DNA of 64,000 nucleotides from Anaerotignum lactatifermentans (GCF_016902535.1 NZ_JACSNY010000006.1:62001-126000), one strand, 5' to 3'. Positions 53,457 to 63,736 are shown, counted from the first letter of the stretch. Notes: generated from the sequence alone by a model not told the origin. Program-made: numbers and translations.

Positions 53457-56400
53457 TTATCCTTCTATCTTCTCGCAGAAGTTCAGAAGCATTGTCGCCG
53501 CTTCAGCTCTGGTGGCTCCGCCCTTCGGCGCCAGTGTACCATCGTCGTTGCCATGGATAATTTCCATATCCACCGCCCAATTCAGCGCTTCTCTGGCATA
53601 AGCGGAGACCTGTCCATAGTCTCGATAGTCTTCCGCCGCGTCACTCGAGTAGTCCGTATCATAACCAAAGGCTTTCGCGTAGTGATACAGCATCACAGCC
53701 AGCTGTTCTCTGGTAATAGGATCATTGGGTCCAAAGGCGCCGTTTCCATAGCCGCTGGCAACCTCTTTTTCCACAGCCCATACCACAGCGTTTCTGTAAT
53801 ATGCTTCCTCGGATACATCCGTAAAAGGATTTTCGCCTTCCACGGCCGGAGAACCTGCCAGACGATACAAAATCGCCACGATCATGGCTCTGGATGTGGT
53901 TTCCTCCGGGCTGAATGTGGCAGTGCCGGTGCCCGCCATCAGACCATTTTCCAGACAATAATGCACGCCGTCATGGTACCAGGCGTTCAGATCCACATCG
54001 AAAAAATCCGCCATAGGACAGCTTTCATCCCGAGGACAATCCGGCGTCTCAACAACAGGCTGGAAGGTGGCTTTGATGGTCACCGTTCCATCAGGCTGTT
54101 CATAGGAATAAGTACCGTCCTCACGCAGGGTAAGCTCTACGGTCTTGCCGTCAGCATCGGTCACTGCGATTTCTTCCAGCGTATAGCCTTCTTCGGGAAT
54201 CAGTGTAAGAATCACCGTATCTCCCTTTTTCGGCTGTTCCGGCTGGATCGAAACGGAGCCATGCGCGGTCTCTTCCACACGGATCGTTTCTGTCACAGCA
54301 GCCGCTTCTTCGCTGTTATCATGTTTTTTCGGTTTTTCCTGATACCCGATGGCATAGGTGGAGAAGCACTTGACATACAGCGTCAATACGGTCTTGTCAC
54401 TGTTGACCGTAAAGTATTCTCCCAGATCCGCGCTGGGGGTCGTGGTCAGCACCTGCGCATCCTCCTCATGGACCCGGTAAACGGAGTAGCTGTTCTTGCC
54501 CTGCATATCCACAGGCAGCGGCAGCAGAATCTCCAGCAATACATTGGACTGGGAAATATTTCCGCTGGCATCTTCTTTTTTGTCGCCATTTTGGTCAAAG
54601 ACCTCTTTTTCCAGTGTGTAATCTATCACCAGACCCAGGATATCCCTGCTGTTCTTTTCCGCCTCGATTTTTTCCAAATCAGCGGAAACATCTTCCTGCT
54701 GTTTCGTTTCCGCCGCAAAGGTGATCTCCACCTTGCCGCCTGCGTCTACTGTTTTTTGATCGTCTTTTGTATAGACATTCGTATCGGTATTCTCAAATAT
54801 CCTGTCCAGATTGCCTACGACCATATCCGGGCTGCCGGGGGCCACTTCCACAATGGAGTTGGTCGCGCCCTTAGGCAGAACGGCCTCACAGGTCTTATCC
54901 TCGCTTGAAATCTCTACCTTTTTGGTAACGGTGCGTTCGTCCTTGGTAACCACCAGATTATAAATGCCGGGAACCAGTTTTTCAAATTCAAAACTGCCGC
55001 CCTCTTTTGTGGTAACCTCACCGAGCTTGTTGGCGCCCAGCCATAGGCTGACAACGGCGCCGGAAACCATCGGTGTATCAGTACCTTCCGTTTCCTCTGT
55101 AACAGTGCCGCGTACTTCAAACACAGATTGCCACTGGGCGGTAAAGGTCACATTTCCATATGGCATGGTGAACGAATCGCCGGGCTGGTAGATCTTCCCG
55201 TTATAGAGCCATCCCATAAAGAGTGCATTTTGCTTGGTAAATCCACATTCCGGCAAAGTCAGCGTACTGCCTCCGGCGCCCTGCATTCCAGCCATACTGT
55301 CGCCAGCCTCTGCAAAGTTCACCGTGTATAATACCGGCGGAACTTCGGAAATCAGGAAGGTGCCTACCTGTTTTTCACTGCTGCCGTCCGGGTGCCGGTA
55401 ATTGCTGTCGTCCGGGAATGTTACCCAGACCTCATAGCTGCCCGGCTCTGTGGGACTGCTTACCTTATTGCCGTCTTTGTCCTTATAGATGACCTCATAA
55501 TCCGACTCGTTTAAGCCAGGCGCGCTGATGGTCGGCAGAATAACCTCGCCCTCGACAGCGGCATTATTTGTCACCGTAATGACCACTGATTTTTTCTGGA
55601 TCTTCAAAGTTGCCGTATTGTTTTTCAGCGTATAGTTGCCCGCATCTTCGCCTTCCAAAACCGCGGTTACAAGATGTTCTCCGGCGCTTTCCAGAACGCC
55701 GTCTACCCGGGCCGTAACATCATCTCCCGCTTCTGTGCCGGACAGTGTCGCCGTCACAGGTTCCTTCTCGCCGTATACCTGTTCCAGTCCCGACCAGGTG
55801 GCCGTAATGGTTTTCTTCTCTATGGAAACAGTCACTTCATTGCTGGTGCTTTCCTTTTTCTGCACTCCGTCCGCGGCTGTGATGACCACATGATATGTGC
55901 CGCTTTGGGATACATCAGAAAGTATCAGTGCATAATCACTTTCATCGGCAATGGGCGTCGTACTGTCATTTTTGTACCACTGGTAGGTGTATGTCATGCC
56001 GTCGGCGGTATGGTTATGGGCCGCCGTCAGAGTGATGGATTCACCATAGATGGCGCTGGTCTTGTCCGCCGTTACTGTTACCGCAAATTCCGCCAGCGTC
56101 CACTGGGCAATGTATGTTTTGTCGCCAGTGGTTCCCTGAGATATGGTGACGGTTTCCTTCGGTTCTGTACTTCCTTCCTCTGTCCACCCAGCAAAGACAT
56201 AACCCGTCTTTGTAGGGTTGTGCAGAGAAAAGGTCTCCGTTTCCACCGTATAGGATGCGGGATTGCTTTCTCCCTCCACGAGGCTGCCGCCATCCAAGTC
56301 ATAGGTAATGGTATAAGACACCAGATTCCATTTCGCCGTAAGGGTCATATTTTCTGTAACCGTATTACTCTCAAAATCCCATTTTTTACCATCCAGATAC

Positions 56401-59400
56401 CAGCCATCCAGCTCATAGCCGGTTCTGCTGGTTTCGGGAGCGATGATGGCTGTCCCATAAACGGAGACTTTGACATCCTCCACCTCTGTTCCTCCAGCAG
56501 TGTTAAATGTGACCGTCAATGTACCAGTACCATCCAGAATCGTTACCGTGGTTTCCTCGCTGTAAAATTGATCCGCTGTTGCCTGATAACGAACAGAAAC
56601 CGCCGTTCCCGCCGGAAGGTTCGTCAGCGTTGCCGGGCCGGATTCCCAAGCTCCGCCATCTACGCGGTACTCCATGCCTTCCAAAATGCCGGAAACTGTA
56701 CCGTCGCTCTTATTTTGAATGGTTTCGTCTGTTTTTGTGATCCCATCAGGAGCATCAGGGCGGTTGGGAATCGTGATTGTAGTCCAAGGAGAAGGCGCTA
56801 GCACATCGCTTTCCGTTCTGCGGATATAAAGGGTATCGCCGGGGGCGATTTTTGCCCCGTCTGTCAGTTTTGTACCGCCTGTCTGCTGGGTATAAATCTC
56901 ATATCCATCCTGAATGGAAATGTTTTCATTTTGATAATCTATGGTATAGCCTTCCTTCTCACCCGGCGCATTCTGAGCCGCCTTTTCAATGGTCACAGTA
57001 ATCACGCCGCTGGTGGTCTGGGCCGTTTCCTGATTATCCTGTCTTTGGGCGGTAACCACACAGTAATAGTAGTGATCGCCGACCATAGTATCCTCCGGGA
57101 TGGGATAAGACGGGCTTGTGGCTCCGGAAATCATCGTTCCGTCAACAGCGCTGTTTGTGGTATTGCTGTACCATTGATAGCTGTAGGTATACCCTGCCGT
57201 TTCCGCAACTTCAACAGAAACGGTGCCATCCTTCGTGCCGTAAGACTGTGTGACGTCATTGCCTTTTGTAACTACCGGCGCCGCTGCTGCTTCCGCTGTC
57301 CACCGGGCTGTCAGGGTAATGTTCTCCTCTACGGAAGAAGCAAAATCCCACGCTGTTTCGTCCTTGTACCAGCCGTCAAAGATATAGCCTGTTCTTACTG
57401 GTTTGCCGGGGTCTACGGCGTTGTTCCCAGCCACTGCCAGCTGTGCAGGGAATGACTGACCCTCTCCCGCAAATGTCACGGAATATACCGTAATAGAATC
57501 TGTCCCCTCATTTCCGGCGGTATCCTTCGCGGTCACCGTATAAGTTCCAGCGGCATTGACCTCAAAGCTGCCGGAATAGATGCCAGCTTCTTCCAGCTTC
57601 GGTGTAATCGCCGAACCATTGACTGTCATGGTTGGCATACTTCCCATTTCCACCACCGATACATAAACCGTCAGCGTCCCGGTGGTATTTAAGGCGGAAG
57701 GACTCAGCCGCACCTCCGGCGCGATCAGATCCTGCTGTATCTCCACTGTCATAGGATCACTGGTCACCACATGGCCCGCTTCATCCCGGACAATGATCGT
57801 ATATGTGCCGCTTTCCCGGAAGGTCAGACTGCCGCTGACATTGTCCGCGGGAAGGCTCACGCCCTCCTCCAGCTCAAATCCATCGGGCAGCTGTACAGAT
57901 ACGATATCCGAGCCGCCTTTTGTGATGGTGTATTCATAAGTAACCCCGTCGCCGGAGTCGCCTTTCTTAACCACCGTGATCGTTGGTTGGGACAAATTCA
58001 CAGTATATGTATTTGAAGTATCGCTTGCTGTGTTCCCGACAGCATCCATAACGGTAACATGCAGAGTCCAGCTTCCCGCGCCCGGTGTTGCGGTTTGGTA
58101 AACGCCGCTTTCGTCTGTGGGCGTTAGAACTGCCTCTGTTCCATCCTGCCACTGGCCTGTCACCGTCTGGATGCCGGATTGGGCATCAGATACCCGAACG
58201 GTCAGGGTCACATTTTCAATATGCGCCGTATTGTCCAGATCGGAAATCTCCACTGTGGGAGCAATATTGTCGATTTTAGATACATTGACTGCCTGCGTAA
58301 TGGTTTCCTCTCCGCTGGTCAATGTAAAGGTATAAATACCATTTTCCATGGCCGTATAGGAATCCCCTGTGACCACGTTCTCTGTGCCATCCGGTGTTTT
58401 TACCTCCACCGTGGCAGTGGACGGGCTTTTCTTTATATTGACCATCCGGGATGCAGTCCAATTTTCATTATCCGCCGTCACCGTCAGGCTGGGCAGCTGT
58501 ACTGTCTCGCCTCCCGCATCCAAATTGATGGAACTGCAGCCATAGACAGTAACGCCGTCGCCATTGGTGGCTCTGGCGTAAAGATACCATGTACCGCTGG
58601 TCTGTCTGGTGGAAACTGTCGCATTGGCTGTATCTGTCAGCATCTGCCAGCCAACCACTTTGCTGCTGTCTGTTTCCGTACTCCATACATATTCCAGTTT
58701 GCCCGCGTTGGCGGCGGTAATGGTCGCTGTGAGGGTGCCGTCGGTGTTGTTGATGGCACTAACATTTACTGTGGGCGCGTCGGCACCGTTGCCCAGCTGG
58801 GCACCGCTGTTACCATCACTTACGGTACCGCTGGTGTCTGTGCCGGTATCCTCGGCCATATCCTTTATATCAGAAGCATTTTTGATAGCCGTTACCGTCA
58901 GGTTTCCGCTGGCCGTATTCGTTACCGTGCCGTTAAAATACAGTACGTTGGTATCCGCACCGCCGGCATAGGCAAAGGTACCCCAGCTGGTTTCAATGGA
59001 GACATTGTTTAAATTGCTGTTGGCACTGTCTACGATCTCGTCAAATACCAGGGCCACCGTAACGCTGTCGCCGGGCAGATAGCTGCCTCCCGCCATGGGC
59101 GCTACGCCAAGGAGGGTCGGCTCTTTGGTATCCAAATATTTTAAATAATGGGTGACATTCTTTGTGGTCCACTCGTCTTTGTCATCACCGCTGGCGCCAA
59201 AGCCAACAGTCAGTTGGGTTGTATCCACCGGCAGAAGAACACAGCCATTCCCGTTGTTGGAGTCGTCCTTCCATTTTTCTTGCTTCAGGTTAGGAACACT
59301 GCCGTTGGCATTGGGGAATGTATACGCTGCATAACTTGTATTCTTGGTGCTTCCTCCATGTTCAAAAGTGGCGGCATAGACGACCGTAGTCATAGTTCCA

Positions 59401-62276
59401 TTCCAGCTTCCCTGATAGGGATAATATCCCAAGTCGATTCCTGATCCGGGGACAATCTGGATATGCTGGTAGCCATCGTTCACCTCTTTCGCCTGGAAAG
59501 ACACTTTATACTGGACATTTTGCGCCACCGCCTTCATATAATCTATATAATTTCCTGTGCCGAAGGAAATAGTCACCTTGGCATTATTGCCTTCTGTGCC
59601 ATTTGTCCAGCCCATGCTAGTACCATCATAATCACCGCGGGCTGTCTCTCCGGAGGGATTTACACTCGTTTGATAAGTATTAAATAAACCTCGGTCTATG
59701 GTCTTGTTCGCATCCTTCGTCATTTCTCTGACTGCGGTTCCGCTCGCGATAGTTGCCCCGCCGGTCACACGGTAAATCTCAAAGGAATAGGTGCGGTCGG
59801 CGTTAGCGTAGGCAGTGGCGGCGTTGTTATCGTATACACTGGATACGCTGTATTCCGTAACCGTAACAGTCTTTACTGTCTCCCCATCTTTAAAGGTCAC
59901 ACTGTCCGCCTGATGCGCAAAGTGCGTCCCGCCCACAGCGGAACCATTGACGGTGCGGTAATATACTGTCTGTTCCCCATCTGCGCCGTCTCTGGAAATG
60001 GTAAATGTGGAGGTATTTCCCTCTGTTTTGGTATAAGCAACAGAAAACTTTCCGTAGTCAGGATTTCCGATACCAAAGCTGCCGCTCTGGGCGCCGTAAA
60101 CCACCGTGCCATCGCTGGTTTTTGCGTAGGCCCGGGCATAGTAGCTGATTCCATAGGTCAGCTGGTCTTTGTCGATCAGCGCTGTCATGCTGCCGCCTTT
60201 GGTATTTACAACAGAGCCGGTCGTTGCCTTACCGTCATTCATATTCAGCGTAGGATTTTGCAGCGCGCCATAGACAAAGCCCGTCTCCGTAAAAGTCAGG
60301 CCGCCGGTATACTGCATCGTTGCGGAAAGGGAAAAATCCTCCCCCTGGTCTGTCACCGTTGCCGCAGTCAGCGCCGCCGGTCTTGTCTGCACCGTCACCT
60401 TCAGTGTAGCCTGCTCTGTATCTGTACCATCAGTCGCTGTATAAACAACAGAATATTCCCCCGGCGTATCCGCAGAGATACTTTCGGGCGAAAGGGTCAC
60501 TGTGCCGTAGCTGGCCTGAATATAGCTCTTTAACTTCGTTTCGTCTAAATCGGCGTCATCCTCCATGACAGAAACACTGTCTGTGGTAAGCCGCACATAG
60601 GGTTTCGGAACAATCGTCACACTCTGGCTCTTAATGTCGGAAATACCGCCCTCCTCTGTCGTAGACCAGTAGGTAAAGGCAGTTTCTCCTTCGGGCAGCT
60701 CCGGCACCTCTATTTCTATGGAAAAACTGCCGTCTGGCTGTACCTCTCCTGTATATTCCCACCCGCCGATGCTTACGGTAACGCTGTCAGCGACAGGCGT
60801 TCCGGAAACAGCGCCGGAAATAGATACCTTCTGCCCCACTTTCCAGATAGACTCTGTATCAATATTCAGTGTAGGGGCCTGCGGCGCCTCCGGCAGATCG
60901 CCCGCGCCGATAAGCACATAACGGCTCCATGTCTGGCCGGGCGCTATGGTGCCGCTCCAGGACCACGCCATGCCGCTGTCGCCGCTGTAGGAGCTTAAAC
61001 TATCCTGATTCACAAACATATTTTCATATGCCTTGTAATAGTTGCCAAACCACAGCGTATCGCAGTCGGGGGCTACCAGACTGAATTTATAATCATTCAA
61101 CGGATTGCCGTCCATGGACAGCCCCGTCCCCGTCGGCTTCACTTCCGCCCGGTCATTATTGTCGATCATGACATCGGCACTGGAGCCGATCTGAAACTTC
61201 TGTGTGGCAGAGCCATTATTTTTCACGGTATATGTAATCTTTACATATCTGCCGCCATAGGCCAGATCCAGCGTGGTCTTTGCCGTCAGAGAGCTTCCCA
61301 CAGAGGTATCGCCCAGCTGATAGGGGATATCCACTTTACTGCCCCCATTGACAGAAATGGCGGTACGATATCCTTTGTCGCGATAGGTAGTCTTAAAGGT
61401 TTCTCCCCCATCTACCCCCTGGATATCGAAACGATTCCCGCTTTGATAATACCGGATGTGATCACTTCTGTCCACCAACGTGCCGCTTGAAAAAGTATTC
61501 GCCATCAGCATAGGCCGTTCCATAACAGAAGGGTCATAGGCAAATTCCTCACTGGTCACAGACTGGTCTCCCAGCGTAACAACACAGCGAAAGCCATAAG
61601 AAACAAAATCCTCTTTGGAAAGGATCAGGCTGGGGCCGTCTCCTTCCCACTGAGACCAAAAGCCGAAAATACAACTCTCCCATGCATAACTGTCCCACTC
61701 TCCTTCTACTGTCAGCACCATATCGCTACTGTTCTCCTCATCCAGAGGCGCAGCCATCAATGCGGGAGTTTCCAACTCCTCGAGCATTTCTTCTTCCTCA
61801 ATTTCCTCAACAGGTGCTTCTGTTGCCGGTTCGATTCCTTCTGTTTCCGGTTCGGTTCCTTCTGTTTCCGGTTCGGTTCCTTCTGTTTCCGGTTCCGTTT
61901 CTTCTGTTTCCGGCTCCGTTCCTTCTGTTCCCGGCTCCGTTCCTTCTGTTCCTGGTTCCGTTTCTTCTGTTCCCGGTTCCGCTCCTTCTGTGTTCGGTTC
62001 CGTTTCTTCTGTTTCCGGCTCCGTTCCTTCTGTTCCCGGTTCCGCTCCTTCTGTTCCCGGTTCCGCTCCTTCAATTCCCGAAACCGCGCAGGGACAGCCA
62101 TCCTCATGAAGGATTACGCCATTCTCGTCAGGCAGTGCGCCGCAGGTACACTGCGCCGTCTCCGTGACAGTATTCTCATTTTCCCAGACGTCCCCCTCCA
62201 CGGCGCCAGCCGGTACCGGCAGCAGCGAAAATACCAAAGACAGTATCACGCACCAGTTCAAAATTGATTTTTTCAT
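53457..62276 (-). CDS. Giant modular surface protein with SLH anchor
   Basis: A 2939-residue exported protein. A signal peptide (1-25, cleaved after PAGA) is followed by a 12-copy heptapeptide region (70-153). Then come many Ig-like/beta-sandwich modules, a Calx-beta-like module (about 735-815), InlB B-repeat-like modules with the GY-F-GWY / LTA-W pattern (about 1600, 1920, 1990 and 2320), a carboxypeptidase-regulatory-like module (about 2386-2462), and three SLH domains (about 2757-2939) that bind the wall polymer. There is no LPxTG signal. The start is ATG 62276, 8 nt after AAGGAGGA. It is probably an adhesin or S-layer-associated protein; the binding partner is unknown. Confidence 0.92.
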   Translation of the reverse strand: MKKSILNWCVILSLVFSLLPVPAGAVEGDVWENENTVTETAQCTCGALPDENGVILHEDGCPCAVSGIEGAEPGTEGAEPGTEGTEPETEETEPNTEGAEPGTEETEPGTEGTEPGTEGTEPETEETEPETEGTEPETEGTEPETEGIEPATEAPVEEIEEEEMLEELETPALMAAPLDEENSSDMVLTVEGEWDSYAWESCIFGFWSQWEGDGPSLILSKEDFVSYGFRCVVTLGDQSVTSEEFAYDPSVMERPMLMANTFSSGTLVDRSDHIRYYQSGNRFDIQGVDGGETFKTTYRDKGYRTAISVNGGSKVDIPYQLGDTSVGSSLTAKTTLDLAYGGRYVKITYTVKNNGSATQKFQIGSSADVMIDNNDRAEVKPTGTGLSMDGNPLNDYKFSLVAPDCDTLWFGNYYKAYENMFVNQDSLSSYSGDSGMAWSWSGTIAPGQTWSRYVLIGAGDLPEAPQAPTLNIDTESIWKVGQKVSISGAVSGTPVADSVTVSIGGWEYTGEVQPDGSFSIEIEVPELPEGETAFTYWSTTEEGGISDIKSQSVTIVPKPYVRLTTDSVSVMEDDADLDETKLKSYIQASYGTVTLSPESISADTPGEYSVVYTATDGTDTEQATLKVTVQTRPAALTAATVTDQGEDFSLSATMQYTGGLTFTETGFVYGALQNPTLNMNDGKATTGSVVNTKGGSMTALIDKDQLTYGISYYARAYAKTSDGTVVYGAQSGSFGIGNPDYGKFSVAYTKTEGNTSTFTISRDGADGEQTVYYRTVNGSAVGGTHFAHQADSVTFKDGETVKTVTVTEYSVSSVYDNNAATAYANADRTYSFEIYRVTGGATIASGTAVREMTKDANKTIDRGLFNTYQTSVNPSGETARGDYDGTSMGWTNGTEGNNAKVTISFGTGNYIDYMKAVAQNVQYKVSFQAKEVNDGYQHIQIVPGSGIDLGYYPYQGSWNGTMTTVVYAATFEHGGSTKNTSYAAYTFPNANGSVPNLKQEKWKDDSNNGNGCVLLPVDTTQLTVGFGASGDDKDEWTTKNVTHYLKYLDTKEPTLLGVAPMAGGSYLPGDSVTVALVFDEIVDSANSNLNNVSIETSWGTFAYAGGADTNVLYFNGTVTNTASGNLTVTAIKNASDIKDMAEDTGTDTSGTVSDGNSGAQLGNGADAPTVNVSAINNTDGTLTATITAANAGKLEYVWSTETDSSKVVGWQMLTDTANATVSTRQTSGTWYLYARATNGDGVTVYGCSSINLDAGGETVQLPSLTVTADNENWTASRMVNIKKSPSTATVEVKTPDGTENVVTGDSYTAMENGIYTFTLTSGEETITQAVNVSKIDNIAPTVEISDLDNTAHIENVTLTVRVSDAQSGIQTVTGQWQDGTEAVLTPTDESGVYQTATPGAGSWTLHVTVMDAVGNTASDTSNTYTVNLSQPTITVVKKGDSGDGVTYEYTITKGGSDIVSVQLPDGFELEEGVSLPADNVSGSLTFRESGTYTIIVRDEAGHVVTSDPMTVEIQQDLIAPEVRLSPSALNTTGTLTVYVSVVEMGSMPTMTVNGSAITPKLEEAGIYSGSFEVNAAGTYTVTAKDTAGNEGTDSITVYSVTFAGEGQSFPAQLAVAGNNAVDPGKPVRTGYIFDGWYKDETAWDFASSVEENITLTARWTAEAAAAPVVTKGNDVTQSYGTKDGTVSVEVAETAGYTYSYQWYSNTTNSAVDGTMISGATSPSYPIPEDTMVGDHYYYCVVTAQRQDNQETAQTTSGVITVTIEKAAQNAPGEKEGYTIDYQNENISIQDGYEIYTQQTGGTKLTDGAKIAPGDTLYIRRTESDVLAPSPWTTITIPNRPDAPDGITKTDETIQNKSDGTVSGILEGMEYRVDGGAWESGPATLTNLPAGTAVSVRYQATADQFYSEETTVTILDGTGTLTVTFNTAGGTEVEDVKVSVYGTAIIAPETSRTGYELDGWYLDGKKWDFESNTVTENMTLTAKWNLVSYTITYDLDGGSLVEGESNPASYTVETETFSLHNPTKTGYVFAGWTEEGSTEPKETVTISQGTTGDKTYIAQWTLAEFAVTVTADKTSAIYGESITLTAAHNHTADGMTYTYQWYKNDSTTPIADESDYALILSDVSQSGTYHVVITAADGVQKKESTSNEVTVSIEKKTITATWSGLEQVYGEKEPVTATLSGTEAGDDVTARVDGVLESAGEHLVTAVLEGEDAGNYTLKNNTATLKIQKKSVVITVTNNAAVEGEVILPTISAPGLNESDYEVIYKDKDGNKVSSPTEPGSYEVWVTFPDDSNYRHPDGSSEKQVGTFLISEVPPVLYTVNFAEAGDSMAGMQGAGGSTLTLPECGFTKQNALFMGWLYNGKIYQPGDSFTMPYGNVTFTAQWQSVFEVRGTVTEETEGTDTPMVSGAVVSLWLGANKLGEVTTKEGGSFEFEKLVPGIYNLVVTKDERTVTKKVEISSEDKTCEAVLPKGATNSIVEVAPGSPDMVVGNLDRIFENTDTNVYTKDDQKTVDAGGKVEITFAAETKQQEDVSADLEKIEAEKNSRDILGLVIDYTLEKEVFDQNGDKKEDASGNISQSNVLLEILLPLPVDMQGKNSYSVYRVHEEDAQVLTTTPSADLGEYFTVNSDKTVLTLYVKCFSTYAIGYQEKPKKHDNSEEAAAVTETIRVEETAHGSVSIQPEQPKKGDTVILTLIPEEGYTLEEIAVTDADGKTVELTLREDGTYSYEQPDGTVTIKATFQPVVETPDCPRDESCPMADFFDVDLNAWYHDGVHYCLENGLMAGTGTATFSPEETTSRAMIVAILYRLAGSPAVEGENPFTDVSEEAYYRNAVVWAVEKEVASGYGNGAFGPNDPITREQLAVMLYHYAKAFGYDTDYSSDAAEDYRDYGQVSAYAREALNWAVDMEIIHGNDDGTLAPKGGATRAEAATMLLNFCEKIEG
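61818..62069 (-). repeat. 21-bp tandem repeats coding for (G/E)xEPxTE heptapeptides
   Basis: Twelve copies of a 21-bp unit in frame in the giant SLH gene. Each codes for seven residues with Glu, Pro and Thr at fixed places (GTEPETE, GAEPGTE and variants), giving an acidic spacer. Copy number is likely to vary between strains by slippage. Confidence 0.92.
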
Positions 62277-62530
62277 AGCCATTCCTCCTTGGAGCAACCA
62301 CTCTCCATACTTTTCAGTCTTCTGACACAGCACCGCATGAAAACGGCCTGTCTCATACAAGAAAATAAAGCAGCAACCCTGCCGCCAAATACTTTGATTG
62401 ATCCATCCCGCCATTGGATCTGCCCCAAGCCCTCCAATGGTCCTGCTTTCGGAAAATCGGTTCCGCTCAGCTTTTGGATGCGCCACGCAGCAAAACCTCC
62501 CCGTTTGCGCTTACGTTGACCGGGATTCAT
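62273..62530 (-). CDS. Possible small basic ORF overlapping the giant gene start
   Basis: An 85-codon ORF from ATG 62530, ending in an ATGA overlap with the giant gene start. The product is basic with RKRKRGG near the start and several cysteines, and is not recognised. The upstream site is only TAAGG, directly abutting the ATG. Without homologues it may be chance. Either way, a hairpin CCATTGGA / TCCAATGG lies within it (about 62411-62440). Confidence 0.2.
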   Translation of the reverse strand: MNPGQRKRKRGGFAAWRIQKLSGTDFPKAGPLEGLGQIQWRDGSIKVFGGRVAALFSCMRQAVFMRCCVRRLKSMESGCSKEEWL

Positions 62531-62666
62531 CCTTATTTTACAACTTTCTTTCCGATCCAGCGAAAATTGTTTAAAATCCGATACAATCCGTGCAAAATTT
62601 GTTATTTTCCACGCAAAATCGGCATATACTGTTTCCCTCGCCTGCGGATTACCATTTCCCACGGCA
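62531..62666. other. AT-rich upstream region of the giant SLH gene
   Basis: No gene. The promoter of the giant gene should lie here or in the following 250 bp; no good -35/-10 pair was found. The weak TTGCAC-16-TAAACA combination on the minus strand is not convincing. Confidence 0.3.
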
Positions 62667-62696
62667 TAAAAAAGCGACTGATATATCAGTCGCTTT
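62664..62696 (-). terminator. Terminator of the LysR gene
   Basis: AAAGCGACTGATATATCAGTCGCTTT is a perfect 26-bp palindrome (62671-62696). On the minus strand it is followed by TTTATGCC. Confidence 0.85.
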
Positions 62697-62726
62697 TCCT
62701 CCACACGGGTTATCTTATCCTTCCCT

Positions 62727-63623
62727 CTATTCTTTTTCCTCAATCCCATCCAGATATTCCTGAAATTCTTTTTCAAATACTTTGCCAAGGCTCATATTCT
62801 TTAAGCCCGTGCCTTCTCTTTGAATCATATATATTTTTCGCTCTGATGGTTCATCTTCCAATTCGTATACCTGCAGGCTCACGTACTTCGACAGAGTTTT
62901 CGCTAAACTGAGAGGACAAAGTGTCCAACCGCCAAAAGATTTCAAGTATGGAATCGCTGCATGTGGCGAATTAATATCTACACGAAAGGCATATTGATTC
63001 TGAAACCATTTTTCATGCCAACTATCAAAATTTGTAAAATGACCTCCGGTAAATCGGATTTCTTTTGAAATATCCAATTCTTTGGGATGAATTTTTTTGA
63101 TTCCTTCCGGTGCTTCACAATACTCAATAACATAGATTTTTTGGCGATTGATGCATTTTCTGATAATTTCATTTCGTGTAGATTCCAAAGAGGCGAAACC
63201 ATAATCGATCAGGTTATCTTCCGCCAAGTCATAAATATAAGCCGAATCACAAATCTGCATAGACAATTTTACATCTGGATGACGCTGCAAAAATTGAATG
63301 GTAAATGGTCCTACCAACTCATAATAAGAGCTTTCATTGGCTGCAATACGCAAAACCTGATTGTTCTTTTCTTTCAACAATGTCATTTCTTCATATAAGT
63401 TTTTCCATCGTTCCGCAATGAGAATAAATTCTTTTCCATAAGGGGTAAGCTGAATCATCCGCTGCCCTTTTGCTCTTTGCAGCAGTTGATAACCCAGCTC
63501 ATCCTCCAAATGTTTCAAACGATTGCTGACGGTGGATTGGGACAAAAACATATTCTCAGAGGTTTTTGTGATATTTCGTGTACGAACGATTTCCAGAAAA
63601 GTTTCTATGTCTTTATACTCCAT
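62727..63623 (-). CDS. LysR-family transcriptional regulator
   Basis: A 298-residue LysR-type regulator. The N-terminal helix-turn-helix (about 1-60) has FLEIVRTRNITKTSENMFLSQSTVSNRLKHLEDELG. The periplasmic-binding-like effector domain follows from about residue 88. GGGAGGAAG lies 5 nt before ATG 63623. The next gene on the same strand is a probable Na+/H+ antiporter, a possible target. Confidence 0.92.
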   Translation of the reverse strand: MEYKDIETFLEIVRTRNITKTSENMFLSQSTVSNRLKHLEDELGYQLLQRAKGQRMIQLTPYGKEFILIAERWKNLYEEMTLLKEKNNQVLRIAANESSYYELVGPFTIQFLQRHPDVKLSMQICDSAYIYDLAEDNLIDYGFASLESTRNEIIRKCINRQKIYVIEYCEAPEGIKKIHPKELDISKEIRFTGGHFTNFDSWHEKWFQNQYAFRVDINSPHAAIPYLKSFGGWTLCPLSLAKTLSKYVSLQVYELEDEPSERKIYMIQREGTGLKNMSLGKVFEKEFQEYLDGIEEKE

Positions 63624-63687
63624 ATGCTTCCTCCCTATCCTAAATACCATTTCTTATACTTAACTATATCCCAGTTTTTTCAGAAAA

Positions 63688-63727
63688 ACAACATAAAGCC
63701 TTTGTATCTGAAATACAAAGGCTTTAT
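63688..63727 (-). terminator. Terminator of the antiporter-like gene
   Basis: ATAAAGCCTTTGTAT / ATACAAAGGCTTTAT, a perfect 15-bp stem with a 5-nt loop, then GTTGTTTTTCTG on the minus strand. Confidence 0.85.
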
Positions 63728-63736
63728 AAAAAATCA

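Noticed and set aside
61818-62069. Possible CRISPR-like direct repeats
   Set aside because: Units are contiguous with no spacers and code for an in-frame peptide repeat.
61682-62167. Plus-strand ORF with FLLFPVP repeats
   Set aside because: Mirror of the 21-bp coding repeats in the giant SLH gene; the unit is a multiple of three, so all frames stay open.
62277-62670. c-di-GMP riboswitch in the giant gene leader
   Set aside because: A partial likeness (GCAAAC, AAAAGC...GG) exists, but the invariant GACGCAAAGC and GCAAACC cores of class I are missing, and class II was not recognisable.
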